Below are positions 28,767 to 37,551 of a DNA stretch of 64,000 nucleotides, piece after piece. Source of the stretch: CAVXYG01 sp963706835 (GTDB lineage Bacteria > Actinomycetota > Actinomycetes > S36-B12 > GCA-2699445); assembly GCA_963706835.1 (NCBI GenBank), contig CAVPOB010000003.1, positions 248,001 through 312,000 on the forward strand, in the 5' to 3' direction. How positions within the stretch are numbered: the first letter of the stretch is position 1; each line of letters begins with the position of its first letter. The position numbers were made by a program, and so were the translations under genes. The notes beneath the pieces were generated by a model. That model did not search any database. It saw only the letters and a list, made by a program, of their open reading frames with translations, and was not told where the DNA came from.

Positions 28767-29243
28767 TCAGGGCAGCTCGGGGTCCGGATGGTCCGCCAGA
28801 TACCGCTGGGCCTCCCCCGGGTCGACCAGCGCCTCGTCCAGGAGCCACTCGACCGCCCGGCGCCGGGCCCGCACGTCACGAAACCCCTGATACGCCGACA
28901 CCAGTTCCGGGTACTCCTCGAACAGCTCATCCCGGAACCGGCGGAATGCACCCCGCCCGCGGATGGCCCGCGCCAACCGGCGCGCCGCCTGCTCGTCGCT
29001 GATCCGCTCAGCGAAGTCAGCCATGTCCCGGTGCCAGACGGGCGAGGGCAGAGGGTGGATGGGGACCAGATCGGTCTGCTCGAGATCTTCGTCCGCGAGA
29101 TCCTGCCCGACCAGACCGCTGTCCAAGGTCCAGATGTGCAACTCCCCCGTGGCCGGGTCCAGCAGCCACTGGTGCCCGTCGTGGGTCTGGTCAGCCAGCG
29201 CCTGCGCGATCTCGTCGAGGTCCACTTGGTCCAGTCTCAGCAC
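28767..29243 (-). CDS. UPF0158 family protein
   Basis: Cytoplasmic protein of 158 residues with unknown function. Family features are the N-terminal LDEIAQALADQTHDGHQWLL with DPATGEL, the FAERISDEQAARRLARAIRG segment and the GAFRRFRDELF motif. The GTG at 29241-29243 lies exactly 6 nt after a TAGCCT hexamer (29250-29255, minus strand) and has no Shine-Dalgarno sequence, so a leaderless mRNA is likely. No obvious partner gene is adjacent. Confidence 0.8.
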   Translation of the reverse strand: MLRLDQVDLDEIAQALADQTHDGHQWLLDPATGELHIWTLDSGLVGQDLADEDLEQTDLVPIHPLPSPVWHRDMADFAERISDEQAARRLARAIRGRGAFRRFRDELFEEYPELVSAYQGFRDVRARRRAVEWLLDEALVDPGEAQRYLADHPDPELP

Positions 29244-29249
29244 ACCGTG

Positions 29250-29255
29250 AGGCTA
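29250..29255 (-). promoter_or_regulatory. -10 box for a leaderless UPF0158 transcript
   Basis: TAGCCT on the minus strand, 6 nt before the GTG at 29243. The same hexamer and spacing occur before the LapA-domain and MBL genes. Confidence 0.5.
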
Positions 29256-29412
29256 GTCGACCAGCCACGGTCCGAGAAGACTCATCGCCGGGACGCGGAC
29301 TGAAACCGGCCCTGTCGCCGTCGAGGGTGGAGCGCTTCGGGCGGTGGCCGGTGTCCCTGCGGATGTCAGCGCCTCGTGCGGGGCTGACAGGCGCCCCGCG
29401 TTCGTGCGACTG

Positions 29413-29637
29413 TGCACCCGTTACGGGGGTTTGCACCCGGGGCGGTGGCGGCGAGCGCCTTCGGGACGGCAACTCTGCACCCGCCGTGGGGGTTTGCACC
29501 CGGGGCGGTGGCTTTCGGCCCAGATCCGGCCGGTTCCGCCCCCGCTGCGGGTGCAAACCCCCGAACCGGGTGCAGCCCCGCCCCGCATACCGGACGTTCC
29601 GCCCCCGCGACGGGTGCAAACCCCCGCAGCGGGTGCA
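29413..29637. repeat. Palindromic repeat locus A: four copies of a TGCACCCG...TTTGCACCC unit
   Basis: The unit is about 27 bp: TGCACCCG, 4-6 variable bases, then GGGGGTTTGCACCCG. Two copies run forward (29413-29440, 29476-29503) and two are inverted (29548-29574, 29611-29637), so the locus is itself a large imperfect palindrome. Linkers include GGGGCGGTGGC and GCGGGGGCGGAACGTCC (here as its complement). The whole block recurs in reverse orientation at 39472-39696. The translations are low-complexity in all frames and I do not regard it as coding. Confidence 0.75.
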
Positions 29638-29651
29638 GTCATGCCCCGGTT

Positions 29652-30160
29652 TCAGACGCACCCCGGCCCGCACCGCCGAGGCCGCCCACGCAGCTGGACC
29701 CGCCGGACACCGGAAACGCCAACCAGGCGCCAGGCGTCGCGCTCACTCCACCCGCTGCCGAGGATCTGGTCGAGGTTGGCCCGGTATGCCCCGAACACCT
29801 CGACCACAGTTTCCTGGCACTGGGGTGTCAGACCAGCGGCGCACGCGGCCAGCACCGGCCCGAACACGTCGTTGCCGCCGATGGTCAACGTGGTCACCTC
29901 GACATCGTTGGTAGGCCGGCGATCGCCGTTGCCTCCCGCAGGAGTTCCACCGCCAGGTCCAGCTGTCCGCCGTCCTCGACGAGGTCGGCCGCGGTGGCAC
30001 CGCCCCGGGAGATGTTGCGCAGTTGGAGCTTGTCGCACTTGGCCGGCGCCTGCTGGGGTCGAGCACGACGTCAGGCCGGCGAGTAGCTGGTTCGAGACTT
30101 CGCCGGAGTACGCCGCCAACGGTCACCCCGGGCGCTGCGTTGGTGAGGCTTCGCGGCACA
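29652..30160 (-). pseudogene. SGNH/GDSL hydrolase remnant, truncated at both ends
   Basis: Pieces of a secreted-type SGNH hydrolase lie in successive frames: LAAYSGEVSNQLLAGLTSCS; DKLQLRNISRGGATAADLVE with GGQLDLAVELLREATAIAGL; and VEVTTLTIGGNDVFGPVLAA followed by GAYRANLDQILG. The GGND block III is intact and block I (GDS) is damaged. There is no signal peptide and no C-terminal DxxH block. Frameshifts occur near 29915 and 30050. The coding match stops near 29765, and repeat locus A begins about 130 bp further on. I infer a decayed gene. Confidence 0.7.
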
Positions 30161-30223
30161 TGTGAGGCGCAGGGGCCGCGGTTGGAGCGCGACTACCCGA
30201 GCAGGGACTATGGGAGCGTGTCG

Positions 30224-30865
30224 ATGCAGCACAACGCCCGCAACCCGCTGCATGACCTGCTCGGCGGGCGGCGCGGCGCTGTGGAGTCTGCGCTGCCCAG
30301 CGTCGTCTTCGTCACGGCCTACTTGCTGTCGGGCAGCGACCTCACAGCAGGCCTCGCCGCCGCCTTGGCAACGGCCGCCGTCCTGGCAGCCCTGCGCATC
30401 GCCCGCCGGGAGAAGCCGGTCCGAGTGGTGGGTGGCTTGGTCGCCGTCGCAGTGGCGGCGCTGGTGGCGGCCCGCACCGGCAATGCGGCGGACTACTTCC
30501 TGCCGAGCCTGCTGGCCAACGTGGCCTCGGCGCTCATCTGGGCCTTCAGCATTCTGGCGGGCTGGCCGCTCCTGGGCGTGATCCTGGGATTCGCGCTGGG
30601 ACAGAAGACCGGCTGGCGCGCGGACCCCGACCTCGTGCGGGCCTACGGGCTGGCCTCCTGGATCTGGGCGGCGTCGTTCGTGGTGCGAGCGGGCATCAAC
30701 GCTCCGCTCTACCTCACCGACAACCTGGTCGGCCTGGGGATCGCGCGCGTGCTGCTGGGCTGGCCCATGGTGCTGGCCGTCATCGCCGCATCATGGTGGA
30801 CCATTCGTCGCGCGCTACCCGCGGACCACCCGGGGATCATGCACCCGCGGGCGCCCCGCCCGTGA
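30224..30865 (+). CDS. DUF3159 membrane protein
   Basis: Integral-membrane protein of 213 residues with about six hydrophobic segments (SALPSVVFVTAYLLSGSDL, AALVAARTGNAADYFLPSLL, SALIWAFSILAGWPLLGVIL, GIARVLLGWPMVLAVIAASW). The family is confined to actinobacteria and has no assigned role. Start ATG at 30224 follows GGGAG at 7 nt; a GTG two codons earlier is possible. The 3' end overlaps the convergent rpiB 3' end by 29 bp. Confidence 0.82.
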   Translation: MQHNARNPLHDLLGGRRGAVESALPSVVFVTAYLLSGSDLTAGLAAALATAAVLAALRIARREKPVRVVGGLVAVAVAALVAARTGNAADYFLPSLLANVASALIWAFSILAGWPLLGVILGFALGQKTGWRADPDLVRAYGLASWIWAASFVVRAGINAPLYLTDNLVGLGIARVLLGWPMVLAVIAASWWTIRRALPADHPGIMHPRAPRP

Positions 30866-31316
30866 CCGCCTGTCCCCCCTCCAGGTCGGTCAACTGCTGG
30901 ATGCGCCGGATGTGACGCTCCCCGCCGCTGAACGGCGTGGCCAAGAACGCCTCCACGATGGCCACCGCGGTGTCCTCGTCATGCATGCGCGCGCCAAGGC
31001 CCATCACGTTGGCGTCGTTGTGCTCACGCGCCAGTTGGGCGGTCTCGACGCTCCAGGCCAGAGCAGCCCGAACCCCGGGGACCTTGTTGGCGGCGATCTG
31101 CTCCCCGTTGCCGGACCCGCCGATCACGACCCCGAGGCTGCCCTGCTCCGCCGCGACCGCCCGCCCCGCCGCGTAGCAGAACGCCGGGTAGTCGTCGTCG
31201 GGGTCGTACACCAACGCCCCATGGTCGATGACGTCGTGCCCCTGCGCCGCCAGATGCCCCCGCAGGACCTCCTTCAACTCGAAGCCGGCGTGGTCGCACC
31301 CCAGATGAATCCGCAT
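30837..31316 (-). CDS. rpiB: Ribose-5-phosphate isomerase B
   Basis: Interconverts ribose 5-phosphate and ribulose 5-phosphate in the pentose phosphate pathway. 159 residues from the ATG at 31314-31316. RpiB signatures are MRIHLGCDHAGFELKE and VVIGGSGNGEQIAANKVPGV. Like the mycobacterial enzyme, it has Glu (Glu72) in the GNGE motif where the E. coli-type enzyme has its catalytic Cys. It lies 32 bp after the glpK stop on the same strand and may share its transcript. Confidence 0.93.
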   Translation of the reverse strand: MRIHLGCDHAGFELKEVLRGHLAAQGHDVIDHGALVYDPDDDYPAFCYAAGRAVAAEQGSLGVVIGGSGNGEQIAANKVPGVRAALAWSVETAQLAREHNDANVMGLGARMHDEDTAVAIVEAFLATPFSGGERHIRRIQQLTDLEGGQAVTGGAPAGA

Positions 31317-31348
31317 GGCCCCTGATTGTGCCAGTGGCCCGGGCCGTC

Positions 31349-32857
31349 TCAGACGTCGCTGTCGACCCAGTCCAACGTGCGTCGCACCGCTTGCTTCCAC
31401 CGACTGAACAACTGCTGCCGTCGGTCGTCGGACATCGACGGCTCCCACCGCTTGTCCTCGGCCCAGTTGGCCCGGATGTCCTCGAACCCGCGCCAGAAGC
31501 CCACCGCCAGCCCCGCGGCGTAGGCGGCACCCAGCGCGGTCGTCTCCGGCACCTTCGGCCGGATCACCGGCACACCGAGGATGTCGGCCTGGAACTGCAT
31601 CAGGGTCTCGTTGGCCACCATGCCGCCGTCCACCTTGAGGGTGGTCAGCGCCACACCCGAATCAGCCTCCATCGCCTCGATGACCTCGCGGCTCTGGTAC
31701 GCGGCCGACTCCAGCGCGGCCCGAGCCAGGTGGCCCCGGTTGACGAACCGGGAGAGGCCGACGATGGCGCCGCGAGCATCGGAGCGCCAGTAGGGGGCGA
31801 AGAGCCCGGAGAAGGCGGGCACGAAGTAGCAGTCGCCGTTGTCCGGCACCGAGCGCGCCAGTTCCTCCACCTCGGCCGCCGATTCGATGAGCTGGAGGTT
31901 GTCGCGCAGCCACTGCACGAGGCTGCCGGTCACGGCGATCGATCCCTCCAGCGCGAAAACCGGGTCCTGCTGCCCGATCTTGTACAGCACGGTGGTGATG
32001 AGGCCGTTCTCGGAGAGCACCTTCGACGTTCCGGTGTTGAGCAGGACGAAGTTGCCGGTGCCGTAGGTGTTCTTCGTCATCCCCGGGTCGAGGCAGGCCT
32101 GGCCGAACGTGGCGGCCTGCTGATCGCCGAGAATCCCGGCGATGGGAACCCCGGCCATGACCCGGGGCGAACGGACCTCCCCGTACACCTCCGACGAGCT
32201 GCGGATCTCCGGCAGCATGCCCATCGGCACGCGGAGGATCTCGCACATCTGCGGGTCCCACTGCTGCGTGTCGAGGTCCATCAGCAGGGTGCGGGATGCG
32301 TTCGTGGGATCGGTGGCGTGCACCCCGTTGTTCGGGCCGCCGGTCAGGCACCACAGCAGCCAGGTGTCGATCGTGCCGAACATGAGGTCGCCGGCCTCGG
32401 CGCGTGCGCGCGCACCTGGGACGTTGTCCAGGATCCAGCGGACCTTCGGTCCGGCGAAGTAGGTGGCCAGCGGGAGCCCGGTCTTGGCCGCGAACCGACG
32501 GGGATCACCATCGGCGAGCAGGTCGCAGATCTCCTTGGTCCGCGTGTCCTGCCAGACAACGGCGTTGTACACCGGGTTGCCGGACACCTTGTCCCACACC
32601 ACGGTCGTCTCCCGCTGCTGGGTGATGCCGACCGCCCCGATGTCCGACAGGCTCAGATCGGACTTCGCCAGGGTCGCGCCCATCACCTCGCGGGTGTTGT
32701 TCCAGATCTCCGCGGGATCGTGCTCCACCCAGCCGGGTGCCGGGAAGATCTGTCGATGCTCCTTCTGCTCCGAGGCGATCGGCAGCCCCTCGTGGTTGAA
32801 GATGATCGCCCGCGTTGACGTCGTCCCCTGATCGACTGCCATCACTGCCTCTGCCAT
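31349..32857 (-). CDS. glpK: Glycerol kinase
   Basis: Phosphorylates glycerol to sn-glycerol 3-phosphate. 502 residues from the ATG at 32855-32857 (MAEAVMAVDQGTTSTRAIIF), with GGAGGAG directly upstream. FGGY-family signatures are clear: YNAVVWQDTRT, the LLWCLTGG region, GILGDQQAATFGQ, KNTYGTGNF and the C-terminal LKVDGGMVANETLMQFQADI. No glpF or glpD is nearby. It is divergent from pepN, with about 120 bp between the starts. Confidence 0.96.
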   Translation of the reverse strand: MAEAVMAVDQGTTSTRAIIFNHEGLPIASEQKEHRQIFPAPGWVEHDPAEIWNNTREVMGATLAKSDLSLSDIGAVGITQQRETTVVWDKVSGNPVYNAVVWQDTRTKEICDLLADGDPRRFAAKTGLPLATYFAGPKVRWILDNVPGARARAEAGDLMFGTIDTWLLWCLTGGPNNGVHATDPTNASRTLLMDLDTQQWDPQMCEILRVPMGMLPEIRSSSEVYGEVRSPRVMAGVPIAGILGDQQAATFGQACLDPGMTKNTYGTGNFVLLNTGTSKVLSENGLITTVLYKIGQQDPVFALEGSIAVTGSLVQWLRDNLQLIESAAEVEELARSVPDNGDCYFVPAFSGLFAPYWRSDARGAIVGLSRFVNRGHLARAALESAAYQSREVIEAMEADSGVALTTLKVDGGMVANETLMQFQADILGVPVIRPKVPETTALGAAYAAGLAVGFWRGFEDIRANWAEDKRWEPSMSDDRRQQLFSRWKQAVRRTLDWVDSDV

Positions 32858-32976
32858 GGCTCCTCCGCCTTCTCGGCCAGCACGTTCGTCAGGACTGCAA
32901 CCTATCCGCAGATGAGCGCCTACCGCGCGGTCAGGATCGACCGGCGATCTGCAAAGATGCACGGGACGGAGGTGCC

Positions 32977-35523
32977 ATGTCGGGCAACATCACACGCGCG
33001 GAAGCGCAGCAGCGCAGCCAGTTGGTGCAGGTCTCCCACTACGAGATCGACCTGGACCTGACGACCGGGCCGGAGCGGTTCGCCAGCACCACGAGGATCG
33101 CCTTCACCTGTCGTGAGCCGGGCGCCGGCACCTGGCTGGACCTCATCGCCCCGAGCGTGCGCCGGATTCAGCTCAACGGAGACGTGTTGGACCCGGCGCA
33201 GGTGTTCGACGGTGAGCGCATCGCCCTGCCCGAGCTCGCGGCAGACAACGAGGTGATCATCGAGGCGGAGTGCGCCTATATGAACACCGGCGAGGGGCTG
33301 CACCGCTTCACCGACCCGGTCGACGACGAGGTCTATCTCTACACCCAGTTCGAGACCGCGGACTCCCGGCGCATGTACGCCAGCTTCGAACAGCCGGACC
33401 TGAAGGCCAGGTTCGCACTGACCGTGACCGCTCCGGCCCATTGGCACGTGGTCTCCAATACCGCACCCGGCGATCCGCAGCGGATCTCCGACACCGTCGC
33501 CCGGTGGGAGTTCCCCCCCACCGAGATCATGTCCAGCTACATCACCGCACTGGTGGCAGGGCCCTATCACCGCGTGACGGATACCTACACCGGCCAGTTC
33601 GGCACCATCCCGCTGGGCATCTACTGCCGGACCTCCATGGCGCAGCACCTGGACGAGGCGGCCATCTTCACCCTCACCAAGCAGGGGTTCGCCTTCTTCG
33701 AGCACGCCTTCGGCCGCAGCTACCCGTTCGGCAAGTACGACCAGCTCTTCGTCCCGGAGTTCAACGCCGGGGCGATGGAGAACGCCGGCTGCGTGACCTT
33801 CCGGGAGGACTACGTATTCCGCTCCCGCGTCACGCGGGCCGCCTACGAAGCCCGCGCCAACACGATCCTGCACGAGATGGCGCACATGTGGTTCGGCGAT
33901 CTCGTGACGATGCGCTGGTGGGACGACCTCTGGCTGAACGAATCGTTCGCGGAGTGGGCGTCGCATCACGCCTCGGTGCGGGCGACCGAGTTCACCGATG
34001 CCTGGACCTCCTTCGCCAACGGCCGCAAGGCGTGGGCCTACCGGCAGGACCAACTGCCCTCGACCCACCCCATCGCCGCGGACATGGTCGACCTGGACGC
34101 GGTGCAGAGCAACTTCGACGGCATCACCTACGCCAAGGGCGCCTCGGCGCTGAAACAACTCGTGGCCTGGGTGGGCGAGGATGAGTTCCTGAGCGGCCTG
34201 CGCGGCTATTTCGATGAGTTCGCCTGGGGCAACACGACGCTGGACGACCTGTTCGGCCATCTGGAGCGAGCCAGCGGCAGGGACCTGTCGAACTGGGCCC
34301 AGCAGTGGCTGCAGACGTCGGGGGTGAACCTGCTGCGACTGGACATCGCCTGCGACGACGACGGCACGATGACAGAGGTCGCGGTCGTCCAGGAGCCGCC
34401 TTCGACCCCCGCGGGCCTGCCGCCGGTGCTGCGCGACCACCGGATGCGCATCGGCCTGTTCGACCATGTCGGCGAGGCCTTCGCCCGGGTGGGCACGGTG
34501 GAGTTGGACGTGACCGGCGCCCGCACGGTAGTGGCGGAACTGGCCGGCCGGCCGCGACCGGACCTGCTGCTGCTCAACGACGGGGACCTGACCTACGGCA
34601 AGATCCGGCTGGACGACCGCAGCATCGCCAGCGCGATCGCGGGGCTGGCCGATCTCGACGATTCGCTGGCGCGCTCCCTGATCTGGGGAGCGGCATGGGA
34701 CATGACCCGCGACGCCGAGATGACCACGGGGACCTTCATCGATCTCATCATTGCCGGGCTGCCGGGCGAGGATGAGATCTCGGTTGTGCAGAACGTGCTG
34801 CGCCAGGCTGCCACCGCAATCAGCGCCTACGCCGCACCCGGGCACCGAGATGACTACCAGCTGCGGTTGGCGGTGGCGACGCACGGGTGGCTGCACGAGG
34901 CGGCTCCGGGCAGTGACCGCCAGTTGGCGATGGTGCGGGCACACGCCGGACTGGCAACTCGGGCCGACCACCTCGATTTCCTTGCCGGCCTGCTCGACGG
35001 CAACGTCGCCGTCCCGGGGCTGCGCATCGATACCGATCTGCGCTGGACGCTGCTGGCACGACTGGCGGCCATGGGTCGCGCCGACCAGGATGCCATCGAC
35101 GCCGAACTGCGCCGCGATGAGACGGCGGCCGGGCACCGGCAGCATGCGGTCGCGCTGGCCGCGCGGCCCCTGGCGTCGGCCAAGCAGGATGCCTGGGAGG
35201 CCTGCGTGGAGCGGGACGAGTTGCCCAACGCGATGCTGGACGCCACCATGGCCGGCTTCGTGCAGCCGGAGCAGCAAGAGCTCATGCGGCCCTACCGCGA
35301 CCGGTACTTCGCCGCACTGCCCGAGATCTGGCGTACCAGAACCTTCGATACCGCCTCCTCACTCACGCTCATGCTGTTCCCCTACCACCTGGTGGAGGCG
35401 GACACGCTTGAGGCGGCCGACGCCTATGTGCGCGCCGGCGGGCACCCCGGCTCGTTGCGGCTGGTGAGCGAGGGCCGCGATACTGTCGCCCGATCGTTGC
35501 GCGCGCGGGCCGCGGACGCGTAG
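32977..35523 (+). CDS. pepN: Aminopeptidase N (M1 family)
   Basis: Zinc aminopeptidase of 848 residues, cytoplasmic (no signal peptide). Start ATG at 32977 with GGAGG upstream. The substrate-recognition motif GAMEN lies near 265-269. The zinc site is HEMAH (299-303) with the third ligand Glu in LNESFAEW (~322). A large C-terminal ERAP1-like helical domain follows from about 520. It is full length with no frame problem. Confidence 0.96.
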   Translation: MSGNITRAEAQQRSQLVQVSHYEIDLDLTTGPERFASTTRIAFTCREPGAGTWLDLIAPSVRRIQLNGDVLDPAQVFDGERIALPELAADNEVIIEAECAYMNTGEGLHRFTDPVDDEVYLYTQFETADSRRMYASFEQPDLKARFALTVTAPAHWHVVSNTAPGDPQRISDTVARWEFPPTEIMSSYITALVAGPYHRVTDTYTGQFGTIPLGIYCRTSMAQHLDEAAIFTLTKQGFAFFEHAFGRSYPFGKYDQLFVPEFNAGAMENAGCVTFREDYVFRSRVTRAAYEARANTILHEMAHMWFGDLVTMRWWDDLWLNESFAEWASHHASVRATEFTDAWTSFANGRKAWAYRQDQLPSTHPIAADMVDLDAVQSNFDGITYAKGASALKQLVAWVGEDEFLSGLRGYFDEFAWGNTTLDDLFGHLERASGRDLSNWAQQWLQTSGVNLLRLDIACDDDGTMTEVAVVQEPPSTPAGLPPVLRDHRMRIGLFDHVGEAFARVGTVELDVTGARTVVAELAGRPRPDLLLLNDGDLTYGKIRLDDRSIASAIAGLADLDDSLARSLIWGAAWDMTRDAEMTTGTFIDLIIAGLPGEDEISVVQNVLRQAATAISAYAAPGHRDDYQLRLAVATHGWLHEAAPGSDRQLAMVRAHAGLATRADHLDFLAGLLDGNVAVPGLRIDTDLRWTLLARLAAMGRADQDAIDAELRRDETAAGHRQHAVALAARPLASAKQDAWEACVERDELPNAMLDATMAGFVQPEQQELMRPYRDRYFAALPEIWRTRTFDTASSLTLMLFPYHLVEADTLEAADAYVRAGGHPGSLRLVSEGRDTVARSLRARAADA

Positions 35524-35563
35524 CGGCGCCCTACCCCGCGCAGGCCCACGCTCAGGGTTGCCG

Positions 35564-35569
35564 TACCCT
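35564..35569 (+). promoter_or_regulatory. -10 box for a leaderless DUF2804 transcript
   Basis: TACCCT followed by exactly 6 nt and the ATG at 35576; no Shine-Dalgarno sequence. The -35 is not recognisable. Confidence 0.4.
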
Positions 35570-35575
35570 CGCGGC

Positions 35576-37464
35576 ATGGTCGATGCGTCAGCACCCAACC
35601 CCGAAGAGCAGCGCACCAGCGAGGCTGCCGAGACCGAGCCGGCCGCGGCGGAGGTTGCGGCCGCGGCGGAGGTTGCGGCCGCGGCGGAGGTTGCGGCCGC
35701 GGCGGAGGTTGCGGCCGCGGCGGAGGTTGCGGCCGCGGCGGAGGTTGCGGCCGCGGCGGAGGTTGCGGCCGGCGAGGTTGCGGCGGCGGGGCAGCGGGCG
35801 CGGCGGAGGTTGCGGCCGACCAGCAGTCCGGCCCGGCGCGGCGCGCGCCGAGGCGGCGTTCGCCGAGCCGGCCAGCCACGCCGGAGGCTGACCCGGGCGG
35901 GGTGTCGGATGCAGCCGCCGCTGAAGCCGGGGCCGGCGCTCAGAGCGGTGCGAGGGCCCGGCGCAACGTCAAGCCGAGAGATCGGGCAAGGCCCAAGAGC
36001 GAGGAACAAGGGGCCGCCAAACCCCGAGCGAAGCAGGCCGCCAAACCCCGAGCGAAGCAGGCCACCAAGCCGCGGGCGAAGCAGGCCACCGGCCCCCGGA
36101 CACAGGCAGGAGCCGACGCGGTGTCGCAGCAGGCCGCCAAGCCCGATACAGCGGAAGCCACCAAGCCCCAGGCGCAGGAAGCCGCGGAGCCCGAGGCGCA
36201 GTCGACGGGCAGGCGGCGATCCGCCCGGCCCGCCGTCAAACGGGCGGGCGGCGCCCGCGCCGGCACCTCCACCAGCACTCGGGCCAGCGCGAAATCGACG
36301 CTGCCGCGGGTCCTCCCGCCCAAACCCCGCCTGCCGCGCTCCGGCAAGACCGTGCTGGACGGGCTGGGCGTCCCCGTCTTCGGGGCTCGCCACGGCGCCG
36401 TGGAGCGGGTGGACTGGTCCGCACTCTCAGCAGAGCACCGGCGCCACCCGGTCGTGGCGTTCCTGCGGCACCGCCGCTGGGTCTTCGCCACCGCTACTAC
36501 TGATCGGCACCTCATCTCGCTGGCGATCGTCGACGGCGGCATCACGGCCACGGCGTTCTGCATGGTGACGGATCTGGTCTCCGGCGAGACGCTGGTGGAC
36601 TCTTCGCGACCGGGCGCGGGGCCCTTGGCCCATGTGGGCGACCAGCCGCTGGAGGGTTTGCAGGCGAGCTACCGGTTGCCTGGCACCGACTACCGCATCA
36701 GCACCGAGCCGGGCAGCCGCGAGGTGCGAATCCGAGTACGGCTGCGCAAGACCTCCGAGTCCCTGCCCGGCCTGCGCTGGGTGCCGGGCATCCGGAACGT
36801 GCCGGTGGCGCGCGACCTGCCGACCGCGTCGGCGCGGCCCTGGGTGGACGTGGACCTGACGCTGGAGCCGACCGTGGCACCGCCGTTGACGGCGATCAGC
36901 CGTGTCGACGCCCACGGCGGCCTGGTGACCAGCACGATGAAGACCGCCGCGATGAACGCCTGGGGCACCGTCACGGTCCACGGCGAGGACCCGGAGGCTG
37001 CGCCTCGGCAGGTGTTGCTGGACGGCGGGACCGGTGGCCTGGATTACACCAACGGCTTCCTCCCCCGCCACACCCGGTGGCGTTGGGCCTACGCCACGGG
37101 TCGGCTCGCCGACGGTCGACTGTTCGGCCTCAACCTGGTCAGCGAGTTCTCCGGGATCGGGGACGAAGCGGTGGAGAACGCCGTCTGGCTGGACGGCGCA
37201 CTGATCCCGATGGATCCGAAGGTGCGCGTGCTCTTCAGCCGGAGGGACCTGCATGCGCCGTGGACGGTGCGCACGCTGGACGGGTCGATCCACTTGTCGT
37301 TCGCGCCCCTGGCGGTCCACGACGAGGCCCTCAACCTCGGCCTGCTGCACAGCAAGTTCGTGCAGCCGACTGGTCACTACACCGGCCACATCACCGTGGA
37401 CGGCGAGCAGATCTACATCGACCGCATGCCCGGCGTCATCGAGGACCAGGACATCCGCTGGTAG
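35576..37464 (+). CDS. DUF2804 protein with long low-complexity N-terminal extension (frameshifted)
   Basis: The C-terminal ~390 residues (from about LPRSGKTVLDGLGVPVFGAR) form a DUF2804 domain, full length, of unknown function (EGLQASYRLPGTDYRIS, TNGFLPRHTRWRWAYATGRL, HYTGHITVDGEQIYIDRMPG). It is preceded by ~240 disordered residues: an acidic AEVAAA repeat, then a basic KPRAKQA(A/T) repeat. The ATG at 35576 (MVDASAPNPEEQRTSEAAET) reads through the first repeat, then loses frame. Restoring one G near 35788-35794 (GGCGGCGGGGCAG) joins it to the rest, about 629 residues. Translation could alternatively begin at the GTG at 35902 (SDAAAAEAGAG), giving 520 residues. The stop lies 87 bp from the convergent HNH gene. 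Confidence 0.8.
35641..35770 (+). repeat. 18 bp minisatellite, about seven copies, coding AEVAAA
   Basis: Unit GCGGAGGTTGCGGCCGCG repeated about seven times, nearly perfect and in frame (18 bp = 6 codons). The lack of divergence suggests recent expansion. It encodes an Ala/Glu/Val stretch at the N-terminus of the DUF2804 protein. Confidence 0.85.
36016..36092 (+). repeat. 24 bp coding repeat (KPRAKQAA/T), three to four copies
   Basis: In-frame repeat in the same gene, encoding lysine/proline/alanine octapeptides like those in histone-H1-type tails. The copies differ by a few bases. Confidence 0.75.
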
Positions 37465-37551
37465 TGGCAGCCGCACGCCGTGGCCTGCGGGGCGCCTCGG
37501 AGCTCGGGCAGTGGTGCGGTGCGCTGAAGCAACGGATCCGGCGGAGCCGGT

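Noticed and set aside
29400..29650. Repeat locus A as a CRISPR array
   Set aside because: Units differ in orientation, spacing is irregular, the linkers are conserved rather than unique, and no cas genes occur in the window.
35641..35770. 18 bp array as CRISPR or iteron origin
   Set aside because: It is perfectly in frame inside a coding region without spacers, so it is a coding minisatellite.
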